A DNA stretch of 64,000 nt from Ilex aquifolium (lineage: Eukaryota > Streptophyta > Magnoliopsida > Aquifoliales > Aquifoliaceae), in contig OX637391.1 of assembly GCA_951799425.1 (NCBI GenBank), forward strand, positions 8,380,551 through 8,444,550. Reading direction: 5' to 3'. Under the pieces are notes generated by a model, which ran no database searches, was not told the DNA's origin, and saw nothing but the letters and a program-made list of their open reading frames with translations. This document shows, piece by piece, positions 19,783-31,900 of the stretch. Each line of letters opens with the position of its first letter. The stretch's first letter is position 1. The position numbers and the translations under genes were made by a program.

Positions 19783-21960
19783 AAAACCCATTGAAGGAAC
19801 TCAAGAGTGGTAATTTAATTAGAAAACAAAATCTTCTATAATGCACAAAGATCTCTTCATGTTAGAAATTATAAAAGTCGAAAGTGTTATAGAAAATGTG
19901 TATATAATTAGATTATATTAAACTGTATAAAATTTAACTTATGCACTAATCTAAACTGAATATATAGAAATCAAAATCAGTACACTTACATTGACACAGA
20001 ACAATACGAATAATAAAATCCAGAAATTTAATAATAAAAACAATAATTTGAGTCCTGTGCAATCATAATTTCTTGAAGACAAATTTGTTTCTTCTCGGTG
20101 TTTAAGGTTGATAGGCAACTGTCTCCTAAGATAGAACGAATTTTGTTCTTGAAGATTCAACACTTCAATCTCCAAGTCTCTAACGAACACAATTCTGTGT
20201 TTTTACTTGAAGCGAACTTAAAATAATAATGCATCAATATACACAGAGGAAGATAGAAGAAATAATGAATACTTAATTCAGTATTTTGGATAATTGAGAG
20301 AACTAGAATGAGAGAGCAATTCTTAAATTGTTCAATAGTATATTTTGAGAATGCAAGAAATCACTTATTTATAGACTCATTAGTGGCTTTTCATAAATGG
20401 TGTAATCATATGTAATAGTACAGTTTAGTTCAAAGGGTATCAATAGTAACTTTATGAAAATGTATAATCATTTGAAATAGTGTCTTTTAGTCTCAAAGAT
20501 ATCAATGGTGACTTTATAAAAAATTGTGACTATTTATAATGGTGTTTTTTAATCAAAAGTGTGTTAATTGTGAATTTATAAAAAGATGTAACTATTTGGA
20601 TTGGTGTTTTTAATCCAAAGTCACCAATTTTGAATTAGTAGTCTTTCATGTCATTTTTACTTCACACCTTTTCAATTGCTCTTAAAAGTCACAAAGACTT
20701 TAACAACCTTTTTAATTGTTCCCAAAAGTCACAAAGACTTTAATAATTTTTTTAAATAAACACTAATTGGTTAACTGAAAATTTGATTCGTTCTCTGAGA
20801 GAGAGACTGGATTTAATGTCATCTGAGGTTGACAGAGTTGGAGAATACCGGATTATGTGTTTGTGTTTGTGATTTTTGAGTGTGAAAAATGGGGAAGAAA
20901 AGAGAGGGAGGGGAAGGGGAGGGGTAGCGGAGGTGGGATGGAGAGAGAGAGAGCATTTAGATTGTGTAAATCTAATAGTTATAAATGATTAAATTAATAA
21001 ATTAAGTTAATAAAATAAAAATTACATTATTCTCTTCACAATTTTTATTTTTAATTTAATACTACTTTCACCTCCTTTCTTAATGGATGTGAAGTATTTG
21101 ATGAAAGGATTATACCCAACACTAAACTCTGGTAAATACGACAATAGGCTGGACCTACCATTAGGCTCTTGAATTTCAATCATCACAGGCCTAATCTTAA
21201 AGTTAGGCCCGTCAATGGATCTGGTTTGGATTGAATTCTGATTGATCTGAATCTGAATTAGATTTCAAAAGATCGATTTGTTTGTCTGTCGAATTTTATT
21301 TTTATAGTTTATATCCGAATTCGTTAACAATCCAAAACTTGATCTGAAAATTCAATTTGATCCAAATAATTTAATTAACTAAATTTTAATAAATTATACC
21401 TAGATTTCTTTAAATAATTAAGATTGGAGTTTATTATAATTGGATCGAATATAAGTATATTTAAATTCGAATCCATAAAAATAAAAGATATCGAATTTGA
21501 GTTCGAATTCAAATTATTGATAAAAAATATTAAATTTATGAATTCGAATTCGAATCAAAATCTAATCTATTAACTAGCATACCTAAAGCTTGTTTCGATT
21601 CCTAACTCCTATGGTACCTCGAGCTCTGGGCTTCCTACACTAAAGAAATGTGAAGTGAGCTGTTTGCCCAAAAGATTAAAGTCCTAATTTGCCTAGAACC
21701 CTAATGCCATGGAAGATGGCGGGTTCGAGCAGAGCTACAAATAGATGGGAGCCCCAGTCTTGTTTGGGTTCTTTAAATTGTCTCAAAAACTAATAAAAAA
21801 ATGAATTTCTATATTATTGACCTAAAAAAAGAATTTCCTTACCGGAGAAAAAAATGATGAAGGTAGAACTTCATATTCTATGGTGTGTATATATATATGT
21901 GTATGAAGAAAAAAAAAAGGCACCAACTGGTCTACAGAAACAAGACATGAAGGCGTGGCA
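19783..21960. other. Intergenic DNA with degenerate tandem repeats
   Basis: At 20385-20640 four imperfect units of about 62 bp repeat the pattern GT-ACTATTT-GAATGGTGTTTTTTAATC...AATTTATAAAAA. At 20685-20750 AAAGTCACAAAGACTTTAA occurs twice. Segment 21098-21166 is related to 12969-13045. No gene seen. Confidence 0.55.
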
Positions 21961-21963
21961 CAC

Positions 21964-22400
21964 CTAGGGCTTGTTTGGATGAATTTTGAGGGGGAATTTG
22001 GATTGACTTCTCCAAACTCAAACTCCTCTTTACAAAGATGGGATTCAACTTTCAATTCGATCCATATCCATGTTTAGTATGCAACACATATACATGTAGG
22101 ACCTACGGATATATCATAATTATTAATAATATTTGTTCTATAAATGACTATTTTATCCTTGATCAATCCAATTTATATCAATATTAAGGGGTACAATTGT
22201 CTTTTGGATCCTTAACCACTTATCCGTCTTCTCAAACTCACCCTCTCCCTAGGTTTGACGAAACTCATGATCATGAGTTTAATCTTCAGGCCAACTACAA
22301 GCCAGGTTTGAAAATTCGAAACTGAATTTTCTAAACAAATATGAAATTTGAGAAAACTTTGAACTATTTTCTCCAAACTCATCTTGTCAACCCGTAGTCG
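21964..22400 (+). mobile_element. MITE-like element of a GTTTGGATG-terminus family, right end lost
   Basis: It begins TAGGGCTTGTTTGGATGA and is collinear with 25752-25863 plus 27349-27665 over about 430 bp. The second copy ends TCAAACAGCCCT, the inverse of this start, so the family has short TIRs. This copy is uninterrupted where the other carries a Helitron, so it serves as the empty-site reference. Superfamily not determined. Confidence 0.6.
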
Positions 22401-24760
22401 CCTTTTGGTTCTTATTTTTTATTTATATTTTTTGCCGGTGACTTTCCGTGTTGAAACAGAAAATTGATTAGGCCGTACAAAGGTAAGCTAATAGCGAATA
22501 ACCTTTTTTTTTTTTTTTTTTCCTGCGCTCTCAACTTTCATTTTCCATTTAGCCAAGTTGAGGCTGTCAACGTATTACATTGTATCTGACCACACTTAAG
22601 CAAATCGATCGCTAGCTAGATATATAGTAGTACATAAAGCCCATCCAAATAATTCATTAGCCACTGCTCCACTATTCAATCCTGCCGAGAATAATCAATC
22701 TTATTAGTTGTATACCTTTTTTTTTTTTTCTCTCTTTCCTGTTGATTAAACTTGTCAACGGATCGAATTTTGATTAAAACTTAAATTTGATTAGTCGTGT
22801 ATGGATTAATATTTTTTACTGGTTATCTAAACCCGAACTCGAATTTTAATCTGAATCTGAATATGACATCTTATATTTTCATGAATTTAAATTTGAATAT
22901 ACTTATATCCAATCTAATTATTATCTGATTCGAAATATTTATATATTTTTAAATAAATATTAAAAAAATTAAATGATCATTTGAAAAAGTTTAGTTGAAA
23001 TTTAAGGTATATTACATTGGAGGTCCCAAAGCATGTGGTTTGTCTCATTTAGGTACTCAATGTTTCAATTGCATCATTTTGGTACTCAATGTTTCAATTG
23101 TATCATTTTGACCCTTAAAGTATTGAATATATTTCTATATGGTACTTCAAGCAGACAATATCCAGATTACTAACGATTTTTTATCATAAACTTGTCACGT
23201 AAAATCTAATAATCTTCCTCGCAATTAAACCATTGCAAGTTTAGACGACACCATTAAACTAACCCAACCCATAATATTTATATCATAAATCATGATCTAA
23301 CTCAATACAAAGCCTCCAACGCCGTTTTTTTTTTTTTTTTTGTGTCTGCCAAAAAAAAAAAATCTTATTTATAAATGTCTTATTGCTGGAAAAAAATCTG
23401 AATTCATTGTAATAGAAGAGCGGTTGCGGCGCTCCCTGGAGGCCCAATCAAACATGGCTGGCTAGTGGACCACCACCTGAGAAGTTTGGGGTCCATTTGA
23501 GCTCAGGCTTGTGTTTTGGACCCACCAACACTATCTTTCATTCATCGAAACTGACCCGTGCACAGCTTGCCACCGCTGTTGACGGACCAGTAGGCCACTG
23601 GTGTGATGGCTTAGCTCTTCTTCTAAGCTTTGAAGAATCGACCGATATTAATAACATTCTCCACTTTCTGATTCGATATGTCCGAGTCAATGTCATTGTT
23701 TCGGTCGTTATAGACCCATCAAATTGTAATACGATCTGAATCACTCGTTATAGACCTATCAAATTGTAATACGATCTTAATCACTCGTTATTCTTAATTT
23801 TTTTGTATGTACTATTTTATGGGTATGGCTCGATGTAACACTATGATGGCAACACTAATATTGTACGATACTCTTTGAACCGACAACGAAACTACAATCT
23901 TGAATCATGTTTTCAAGTAAGTAGGACCGTTCGTGTCACATGTTGTGATTGTGATGACTTTGTGACAGTGAACACGGTCGAACCGTCGGCTTCAGCTGTT
24001 GGCACTTGGTAGTGGTATCTTTGTCCTTTTTAAGCTTTGTGAATGAACAGACAAATCCCGATTTTTCCTAACACTTTCCTAGACATTGCTTTTCTGCTAT
24101 AACAATGTGATTGTGAATGATGTCTTTTTATGCTCACATGTATGCTGAAATTTTACCTATTTACTAACTGACAAAACCAAAATGATTTTCCACTTTTTTT
24201 TTTGGTTACAGGGTATTTAAATTTGTGTCGATTACTTCTTCAAACTCTGAATTGACTACCATAATTCGAATTAATTTAAGAACACATTTGCCGAGGTACA
24301 AGAGTAATTGGCTCATAGGGAGTGTCAGAAATATTAAACCTAAAACCTCTTATCTGTAAGAAGACAAACTTGACATCTGAATGACAATAATCTCCGTAGC
24401 TTACATATCACAAAACTACAATAATCTTGTGTTTAAAGACACTTTACAATACCATAAATCAAACATTGATGATGCTATGTTTATATTTTAAATAATAATT
24501 TATTTTTCTTTTATTTTCTTTAATTAGCTAGTTTAAAATTAAAAGTAACAGAGACAAAATAAGAAAGAGATAGAAAAGAGAAATGTATATGTGAATTAAT
24601 GAGATTGTTTGACACTAGAGAATTGTGTAGGTTGAATTATTTAACATTGAAAGTCATCCAGAAAATATGATATTTTTGAGCAAAAAAATATCGTATTAAC
24701 TAATCATGTCGTATTGTAGTACAAGTTTTTTATCAGTGTTTTCGAATTGATATAACACTC
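22401..24760. other. Intergenic DNA with short tandem duplications
   Basis: GTACTCAATGTTTCAATTG is duplicated at 23053-23110. ATAGACC-ATCAAATTGTAATACGATC is duplicated with a 43-bp period at 23709-23795. An open frame at 23497-23739 has no recognisable domain and no promoter signal. No gene is supported. Confidence 0.45.
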
Positions 24761-24773
24761 GATACTCGTGGAA

Positions 24774-24780
24774 TATATAA
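24774..24780 (+). promoter_or_regulatory. TATA box for the small ORF at 24836
   Basis: ATATATAA lies about 60 bp before the start codon, which predicts a leader of about 30 bases. Confidence 0.4.
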
Positions 24781-24835
24781 CCCTCTTCATGATTACCTGT
24801 TTTCGCAGCCATTATTCAAAAAACTGAGAACGAAG

Positions 24836-25126
24836 ATGAAGTTATTGCAAGAATGTCACCCTTTAAATCGTCAAGAACATGTTCCTCCCGATACTCCGAA
24901 TCCGGTAACGTTGCCGTCGGGATGGGGGAAGAAAAAGAAGAGGAATAAAAGAAAAGGAAATAAGGAATGTAGCAGTTGTTCCTCACAAGAGAATTATTCA
25001 TCTAGTTGTTCACAGCCATGGCTTTGGGACATTGACATTCAAGGACCCATTCCTGATCTTGATTATCTCTTGTTAGATGAGAAGATTTTATTGAATTTCT
25101 TTGACAATATACCAGTAATTGATTGA
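24836..25126 (+). CDS. Small unknown protein with a Lys/Arg-rich patch
   Basis: A 96-residue single-exon frame of no recognised family. Residues 28-42 form a strong basic patch (GWGKKKKRNKRKGNK) that could be a nuclear localisation signal. A Ser/Cys-rich stretch follows, then an acidic, hydrophobic C-terminal third (WLWDIDIQGPIPDLDYLLLD) that could be an activation or interaction segment. A TATA-like box is well placed upstream. Amino-acid composition is more protein-like than that of chance frames nearby. It may be a lineage-specific gene or a chance ORF. Confidence 0.4.
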   Translation: MKLLQECHPLNRQEHVPPDTPNPVTLPSGWGKKKKRNKRKGNKECSSCSSQENYSSSCSQPWLWDIDIQGPIPDLDYLLLDEKILLNFFDNIPVID

Positions 25127-25631
25127 GGAGTAATGTATATCTCCATGATATCTCACCAATATTTTCATAGCAACCCTTTCTATTTTTGTGGGATAAATAA
25201 AAAATAAAATAAAAATTGGGCACAATTGAACATAGAACTTAAAATTTTATTTTGGAACCTTGAAAACAAAATTGAGCCCAAATTTTTTTTGAGATCTACA
25301 AAATAAAATTTGATTCCATCTATTATTTGGATTGCAGTGTTAATATGGAGGACGAAATTGAGGAAATTAGAACTTTAGGGATGAAAATGTAATAAAAAAT
25401 AAACCTTAGGGACCATTGATGCAATTTATCCTAACTATTTTTATCACTTTTTTTTGTATCACAATCATACCAATTTGTAACTACATCTACAGACTACGCT
25501 TGAAAAATTGGTGAGAAGCCGGAAGAGAAGAGAAGTCCTTAGAAGTACTTTGCTTAACTTTTCTCTTGTTTTTCCGCTCCTTCCTCACTCACTACGGTTA
25601 GCTTGACTTGAGTTGGAAAGAATCATTTATA
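25127..25631. other. Intergenic DNA
   Basis: Likely 3' flank of the small ORF. AT-rich, no recognisable feature. Confidence 0.4.
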
Positions 25632-25751
25632 TTTATATAATAAAGTACAATATAATTCAAATCTCAAAAGATAAACAAAATGACTTTTATTTTTTGTGGT
25701 TGAGAACTCTCTAAATTTTGACTTTAAAGTTAATCCGACGTTTAATTTTAC
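25632..25751 (+). mobile_element. Truncated 5' end of a Helitron related to the one at 28738-29509
   Basis: TATATAATAAAGTAC followed by TTCAAATCTCAAAAGATAA and ACAAAATGACTTTT matches the 5' end of the minus-strand Helitron over about 110 bp. Similarity stops at the start of the GTTTGGATG-family element. No 3' end is present. Confidence 0.65.
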
Positions 25752-25863
25752 TTTTGTTTGGATGGATTTTTTAGGAGAGTTTGAATTGACTTTCTCAAAC
25801 CCTACCAAACGCAAACACCTCTTGACAAAGATGAGATTGAACGTTGAATTCGGTTCATACCCA

Positions 25864-27348
25864 TCTATATAATAAAGTAGAACGAATTTAAATTTTTGAA
25901 ATAAAGAGAGGTCCAGATCGTTTCGTGACCAAAAAAAGCATCATCTAACGGACGACGTTATCCCAAACTATCTCGAGTTATTGACGTCTCAGATCGTTTT
26001 GATCCGACGTACCACATTAACTCTTTTTAAATATTTTTGCTGCTCAATATTTATAGTTTCCAAAATTTAATTCCCCCAAATCTTTTCCTTAAATCAAACA
26101 AATCTCTCTCTCTCTCTCATTCCTTTGTATCTCTCTCTGTATCTCATGAAAATATCACGAAAATATTAGATAGTGTCTGATTCAAACAAATACTATATCT
26201 CTATATAAATAGATAATATATATCACAGAGAGAGATAGTATATTACAAAAATATTCATCTATATCTCTCTATGAAGGAAAATTAGGTAATAAATATTAGA
26301 TAGATAGTATATATCACGAAAATATTCTTCTATATCTCTCTCTTTCATTCAAGCAATACTACAAACACGAATCATACAAATTCAATAGTCAATTTTATTT
26401 TTTCCATAATCAATAAAAAAACCATAACTTGCAAAAAAATCTAATTTAACAAATAAAATATGCTTAATATGTAAAATATACAATATTAAATTCAAGTTAT
26501 TAGGCAACTCAGATATCAAGAGATATATTAAAGAAAATATACTTAACATTTAAAATATACAAGATTAAATTCATATACAAACACGAATCATACAACTTCA
26601 ATATTTAGTGAACAACACAAATCAACAATATTTACTAAATAATCCAAATCTAAATACCCGAGAAAAATGATACAAAATTACAAGCGAGAGAAACGATACA
26701 AAATTATAAACAATACTATGAACACGAATCATATAAATTCAATATTTAGTGAACAACACGAAGCAACAATCTTTACTAAATAATTCAATGCTAAATAACG
26801 TATAGTTTAAGAAAATATACTAAGAATATAAATAACCGAGAAGAATGATATAGAATTAAAAGCACTACTATAAACTCGACTCATACAAATTTAATAGCCA
26901 GGTCGTATCTTTTGGAAGTTGGTTGAATTTCTTATAGTTATATTTGGCCATTTGACGACATCTGCAGACTTAGTTTATTTGTGGGAGTATTGTTTTAATT
27001 TTCATTCTATTTGTTATGAATTATGTTATTATTTAGATAAAGTTGATTATGAATGTTAAAATCGTGGATTTTGAATCAAAAACAGAACATTGAATATTGT
27101 CAACTGATAAATTTTTTCAGATGTTTGAATTATTATGTTTCAACAGTTATAACATAATTTTCGTGGCGTAACAATTTAATGTGGAAATATATGTTATGCA
27201 TGTAGGTTGATGTTATAAAAAATATTAACGGACTCATTTTGTTCGTCGTTTACTACAATGTTGTATTTTACTTTACTTTTATGTATGAACAAATATTTGT
27301 AAATAATTTACGAGTAACACCGTGCCTTCAGGCACGGGTAATTGCTAG
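25864..27348 (+). mobile_element. Non-autonomous Helitron, 1485 bp
   Basis: The 5' end is TCTATATAATAAAGTAG and the 3' end is a perfect 7-bp-stem hairpin CCGTGCC-TTCA-GGCACGG (27320-27337) followed by ten bases and CTAG. Insertion is between A (25863) and T (27349), as Helitrons require, without target duplication. Comparison with the empty site at about 22069 supports both ends. It encodes no Rep/helicase. Internal imperfect repeats (AATATTTAGTGAACAACACRAA and GAACACGAATCATA) occur at 26345-26890. Confidence 0.92.
27320..27348 (+). terminator. Helitron 3' hairpin and CTAG terminus
   Basis: Stem CCGTGCC/GGCACGG with a TTCA loop, ending CTAG at 27345-27348. This is the structural signal that ends rolling-circle transposition in known Helitrons; it is not a transcription terminator. 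Confidence 0.9.
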
Positions 27349-27672
27349 TATTTGATATATAACATGAATATTTCATAATTATTAACAACTATTTGTGCTA
27401 TAAATAACTATTTTACCCTTGATCAATCCAATTCATACCCATGTTAAGGGGTACAATTGTCTTTTGTACCCTTAACCCTTTAATTCATCTTCCCAAAGCC
27501 ACTTCCCTCTAAGTTTGGCGAAACTCATGATCATAGGTTTAATATTCGGTCCAACTACGGGTCGAGTTTGGAAACTCAGGATTGAGTTTTCAATCCAAAC
27601 ATGAGATTTGAAGGTTTTTTGAACTATTTTTCTCAAACTCATCTTCTCCGGTTCCTCCATACTCCCTTATCA

Positions 27673-28737
27673 AACAGCCCTGAGTGTTTCCCCTTCAATT
27701 AAAAAATAGAATTTTAGTTTGCAAAACGATGAAAAAAAAAAAAAACCTATTGAATTGACCAAAGAATCAGATTTAAAGTTGATTTGGTAAAATTTGGGTG
27801 AACTATGCTTTGATTCAAGTTCAAGATTTGATGGGCTAGGATCACGTGTTTCACTATTTAGAGCTATTTCTTTATTTATTTATTTTTCAGACAAGTCACA
27901 TCACTGTTGGTTTGCTCTCACACACTATTCATATTTAAAAGGTGATTACTCAATCCATAATGATATTTGAAAATAAAGAATTTATAATCAAGAACTAAAA
28001 ATCTCAATTTCAATTAATGTAAGAGATGTCATGATTAATTTAAGATTTAATAATATTTTTAATCTCTAAAGTATATATATTTTTTATAAGTTTAATCATC
28101 GTTGTATTAATTTTATCAATTTCATTCTTAAAATATTTAATTCGTGTCATTTTGATTCCTACATAGATCAACCGTTAAATTTTTGACAAAAGATCATGTG
28201 TTGGGTACGTGAAACCATCTAAAAAAAATAGCACGTGATCACTTCAGTCAAAAAAATTGACGAATTATCTGATTAAGGACCAAAATAACACAAACAATAA
28301 TGTCTCAAAATAACACCGTGGCTCTCTTGCCTTCTAAAGGTTGTGGCCGTAATGATCTTGGCCACTACAATTCATCCAATAATCACAAGTCGAATGCATT
28401 GGCACATGAAGTTGCAAAATGAGCACTAACAATAGGGTATAGTGGTACACTTTCGGCTAAAGAACTACCACAAGGGCTGCTCTACAAGTAGATTTGAGTC
28501 CACACCATATAGATAGTTTCTGTTTTACTTGTATCTCAATTTCCAATAACAAAAAAAAAAAAACACATGATTAGGACGGTTGGTGAGAGAGAGAGAGAAA
28601 GAGAGAGAGAGATTGCACCACCGACGAAAGAGCATGAGAACCGTAGAAGGGTCAGGTATGGGGGGACCAGAAATGGCATCACACTTATATTCTGAACCAA
28701 CAGAAAAATAAAAACATTAAGCAACAATATATATATA
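27673..28737. other. Intergenic DNA
   Basis: AT-rich. A GA microsatellite lies at 28586-28612. No gene seen. Confidence 0.4.
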
Positions 28738-29509
28738 TTAGTTATTACATGTGCCTGAAGGCACAGAGTAATAAAACATGGTAAACAATAAACATATTTG
28801 TATTCATATTCAAAATCAATTCACAAATATAGAGAAGAGATAAATGAATTTAAGTATCGGTTTGTAGTGAGGGTGAGAGGTGGTGGGCGGCAGTGGTGGT
28901 GGTAGGAGACGATGATGATTGTGGTGGGTGACAATGACCGTGGTGGCGGCAGCAATGGTGGTGGTGGTGGTGGCGATGGTGGTGATAGCGGTGGTGGTGA
29001 TGGTGGCGGCGGCGGCAATGGTAGTGGTGGTGGTGGTGGCGGCGATGATGGTGGTGGTGGTGGCGGTGGCAGTGGCGTTGGTGGAGGCGGTGGCGGTGGC
29101 GGTGGCAGTGGGGGCGGCGACGACAATGGTGGTGGTGGTGGTTGTGGTGGCGATGGTTGTGGTGGTGGTTGTGGTGGCGATGGTTGTGGCGGTGGTGGTG
29201 GCGGTGGTGGCGGTGGTAGTGGTGGCGGCGGTGACAGTGACGGTGGTAGTGGTGGCGGCGGTGGTGGTGGGACGGTTTCAAACACTTTTTTTTTTTAAAG
29301 TAAATATGAGAAATAATTTCTAAAAATACTTTTAAAAAGTCACTCCAAACACACCCTTAGGGCCCTATTTTTCCTATTAAATTTAGGGTGTTAATATTAG
29401 CCGTTAGATTAACTTTCAAGTAAAATTTAAAGTGATATCAACCGCGAATAGCAAAAGTCATTTTGTTTATCTTTTGAGATTTGAATTGTAAGCTACTTTA
29501 TTATATAGA
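28738..29509 (-). mobile_element. Non-autonomous Helitron, 772 bp, carrying a GGT/GGC trinucleotide block
   Basis: On the minus strand it starts TCTATATAATAAAGTAGC at 29509. It ends with hairpin GTGCC-TTCA-GGCAC (28751-28764), then ATGTAATAA and CTAA at 28741-28738. The base before the 5' end is A and the base after the 3' end is T. It sits in an (AT)n run. The 5' 110 bp matches the fragment at 25632. It shares ends but not interior with the Helitron at 25864. Confidence 0.88.
28870..29278. repeat. About 400 bp of imperfect (GGT)n/(GGC)n repeat
   Basis: Almost every base is in GGT, GGC, GAT or AGT triplets, giving poly-Gly, poly-Val, poly-His or poly-Pro in the various frames. All six frames are open, so the apparent ORFs are composition artefacts. 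The tract lies wholly within the Helitron. It may descend from a Gly-rich coding tract or be a pure microsatellite expansion. Confidence 0.88.
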
Positions 29510-31683
29510 TATATATATATATATATTTGTCTCATCCACAAAGCAAGGAGGACAAGTTGGGGTCCACGCTCATCAAACGTGGTTCTCGCAGTCTATAAAA
29601 TATGTCCCGGCATGTTTCTATAATTTTGGGTAATACCAAAGAAACAACGTGACAACATCTGACTGTTAGCAGACTAAAAACGTGATCTCGCCATCTTGTT
29701 AACCTCCCCACTCACCGGCTCTTCAACTCACCTTTCACACTCACCAATATTATTTAAATTTAATTTATTAATTTAATTACTTATACTTATTAAATTGATA
29801 GGAAATCCCGGTATTTGTTAGGATTCACAACTAAATTATTAATTGTAATAGATTATGTTGGTTATTTTTTGTTAGGGTCGTAAATGTCCTTGGATTATGG
29901 TCTTTGTCTTGAATTATTCTTGGATTTTGAATTGGTCTAATTTGTCTTTTAAACAATGTAATTTATTTCAATTGACCTCTTGAAGTGATCAAGTGAGACA
30001 GATTTCAATAAGATTAACTAATAATTGAGATAAATTCTATTAGGATTAACCGTCAAATGAAACAAATTCATTTAACGGAAGTGATCGATTGAAACAAATT
30101 ACATAGAGTAAGAAAGACCAACCCTTGTCGAATCTATGAATCATATTCACTAGTCTCGAATTCTTTAAAAGGTCATCTCAATACTCTAACGTCTTCACTG
30201 GATATGAACCAAACTATTTTATAATATTTTGAACCCAACTCAAGTTCCACTTCTATCTTACTCCCAAAAAAAAAATCCGCATCTATCATATCAAAATGAT
30301 CTACGCAAATAATTGACCAGAATAATGAGCCAATCATTTTTTTCTCGTTACCCTCGTATGATTGCATATTGTGCGTAAATTGATCCGGACATTTATGACC
30401 ATAATATAAAAAAAAAAATTAATATTTTGATTTAGGCTTCTGAGCTATAATCTTTTTTTATTTGAGCATTCATGAGATAAAAAGCAATCAACTATCATTG
30501 TTGAATCTTCAATGCCACACTTTCCATTATGGGTTCATTACTTTTCTTTTCCTTGAAGAAACAGAGATGATATTTCTTTGATTGCACACTTGCATCTTCT
30601 GTTCATTCTATGCTTTGCTTCCAGAAGTCTCGAACGCAAACATTAAACGAAAAATATCCGAGTTTTTATCCACTAAACCAATCACTCGGTGCCATGACCA
30701 CCATTCCATAATAAGTGGCACATATATACTTGGGTCATGACAGTCTTCAGAAATTGTTACTTGACCATTTATTTTTATTGCCATTGGTCCCTAAAAAACA
30801 TTGATATTTAAATTCGACCTCCAATCATTCTATACCATACTTTTTTATTATTGAATTGGACTCAAATTTATTAGATTTTCCACTCTGGCCCTACCCATTT
30901 GTTTTTCCATAAAGAGACAAATGATCATATGCACAAATCTGACAAAATGAGTGATGGGTGGGCATTTTAAAACAATAAAGCATTTAATTTTACTCTGCAA
31001 ATTAATTGGTCAAACCATATTGGTTGCACCTTTTAAACCATCACCCTTCATTATCATCAATTAATATAAACCTTGATCATTGGTTGAAATTCTATAAAAT
31101 ATTCTATTGTCTTTCATCCAACGGTCTCAAATAGACTCATCTAACGGTCACTAACATCACTCTCAAAATCAGTCACAGTACACTGTACCTACAGATACGG
31201 ATTATCCTTAGTTGAAATTAGGGAAAAAAATTTATTGTTAGGTAAAACTGAAAAGGGTAATGTATGGTGTCGGTTGACAAAAAAAAAAAATAGCTGTAAA
31301 ATGACTAATGGTTGGTGTGTTTGTTGCCTGAAGAGGGAAGAGGAGGGGCAGGTGGGAAAATAAGACATTATAGAGGTATGGTTGGTGGGAAAATTATACA
31401 TTAGGGTGAACAAGTTTTGGCACGTGATTAACCTTTATAATTTTCTAAGATTTCCACGTGTGAAAACTCATAGCTTCCTAATTGCTTCACTAGTTTTTTT
31501 TTTGGCATCTTTGCTAATGTTATGCTGCTTGGATCAATATCATATGTAGGTTTTATATGCCACGACTAATTACTACACGTTATTACTCTAATAAAGTTCT
31601 AATATGAGAGGATAAAAAAGAGAGAAGTACATAAAAGACGAATCTCTCCCTTTTGGCAGGGGTTGACTCCCATGATTTTTTGG
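29510..31683. other. Intergenic DNA
   Basis: AT-rich, no gene recognised. Short ORFs (for example 30173-30367 and 31189-31413) lack any domain or promoter support. Confidence 0.4.
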
Positions 31684-31900
31684 TTAGAACTGATAATTGA
31701 GACGAGTAACTCGTGTTCGCCTCAGATAAGATTTGCCTTGAGCTCAGCTCGTGTTCTAAACAAGGCGAGTTTGAATAATTTTTTAAATTCGTTTAGAAAA
31801 TGAGCCTAAAAGCTCGGGTCGGCTCGTTTTTGTGTAAAATAATCGAGCTACTCGGGTTTAATTTATTTTGGGCTCAGCTCAGACTCAATTCATTTTTTAA
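31684..31900 (+). mobile_element. Partial hAT-type MITE related to those at 37515 and 40349
   Basis: It begins TTAGAACTGATAATTGAGACGAG and continues with GAGTTTGAATAATTTTTTAA, TTCGTTTAGAAAATGAGCC and GTAAAATAATCGAGCTACTCG. These have counterparts at 37570-37690 and 40400-40500. The right terminus is not recognisable. Confidence 0.5.

Larger units (their letters stand above)
25752..27672 (+). mobile_element. MITE-like element (GTTTGGATG family) interrupted by a Helitron
   Basis: Segments 25752-25863 and 27349-27672 together match 21964-22400. Shared landmarks are TTTGGATGGATTTT, TTGACAAAGATGAGATTGAA, CTTGATCAATCCAATT, AAGGGGTACAATTGTCTTTT and GAAACTCATGATCAT. The right end is ATCAAACAGCCCTGAGTG. 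The gap holds exactly one Helitron. Confidence 0.7.

Noticed and set aside
23497-23744. Overlapping ORFs on both strands
   Set aside because: No domain, promoter or codon evidence; probably chance frames in GC-richer DNA.
28821-29323. Long Gly-, Pro-, His- and Val-rich ORFs in several frames
   Set aside because: All come from the GGT/GGC repeat, where stop codons cannot easily occur. No start context, splice pattern or domain supports a gene.
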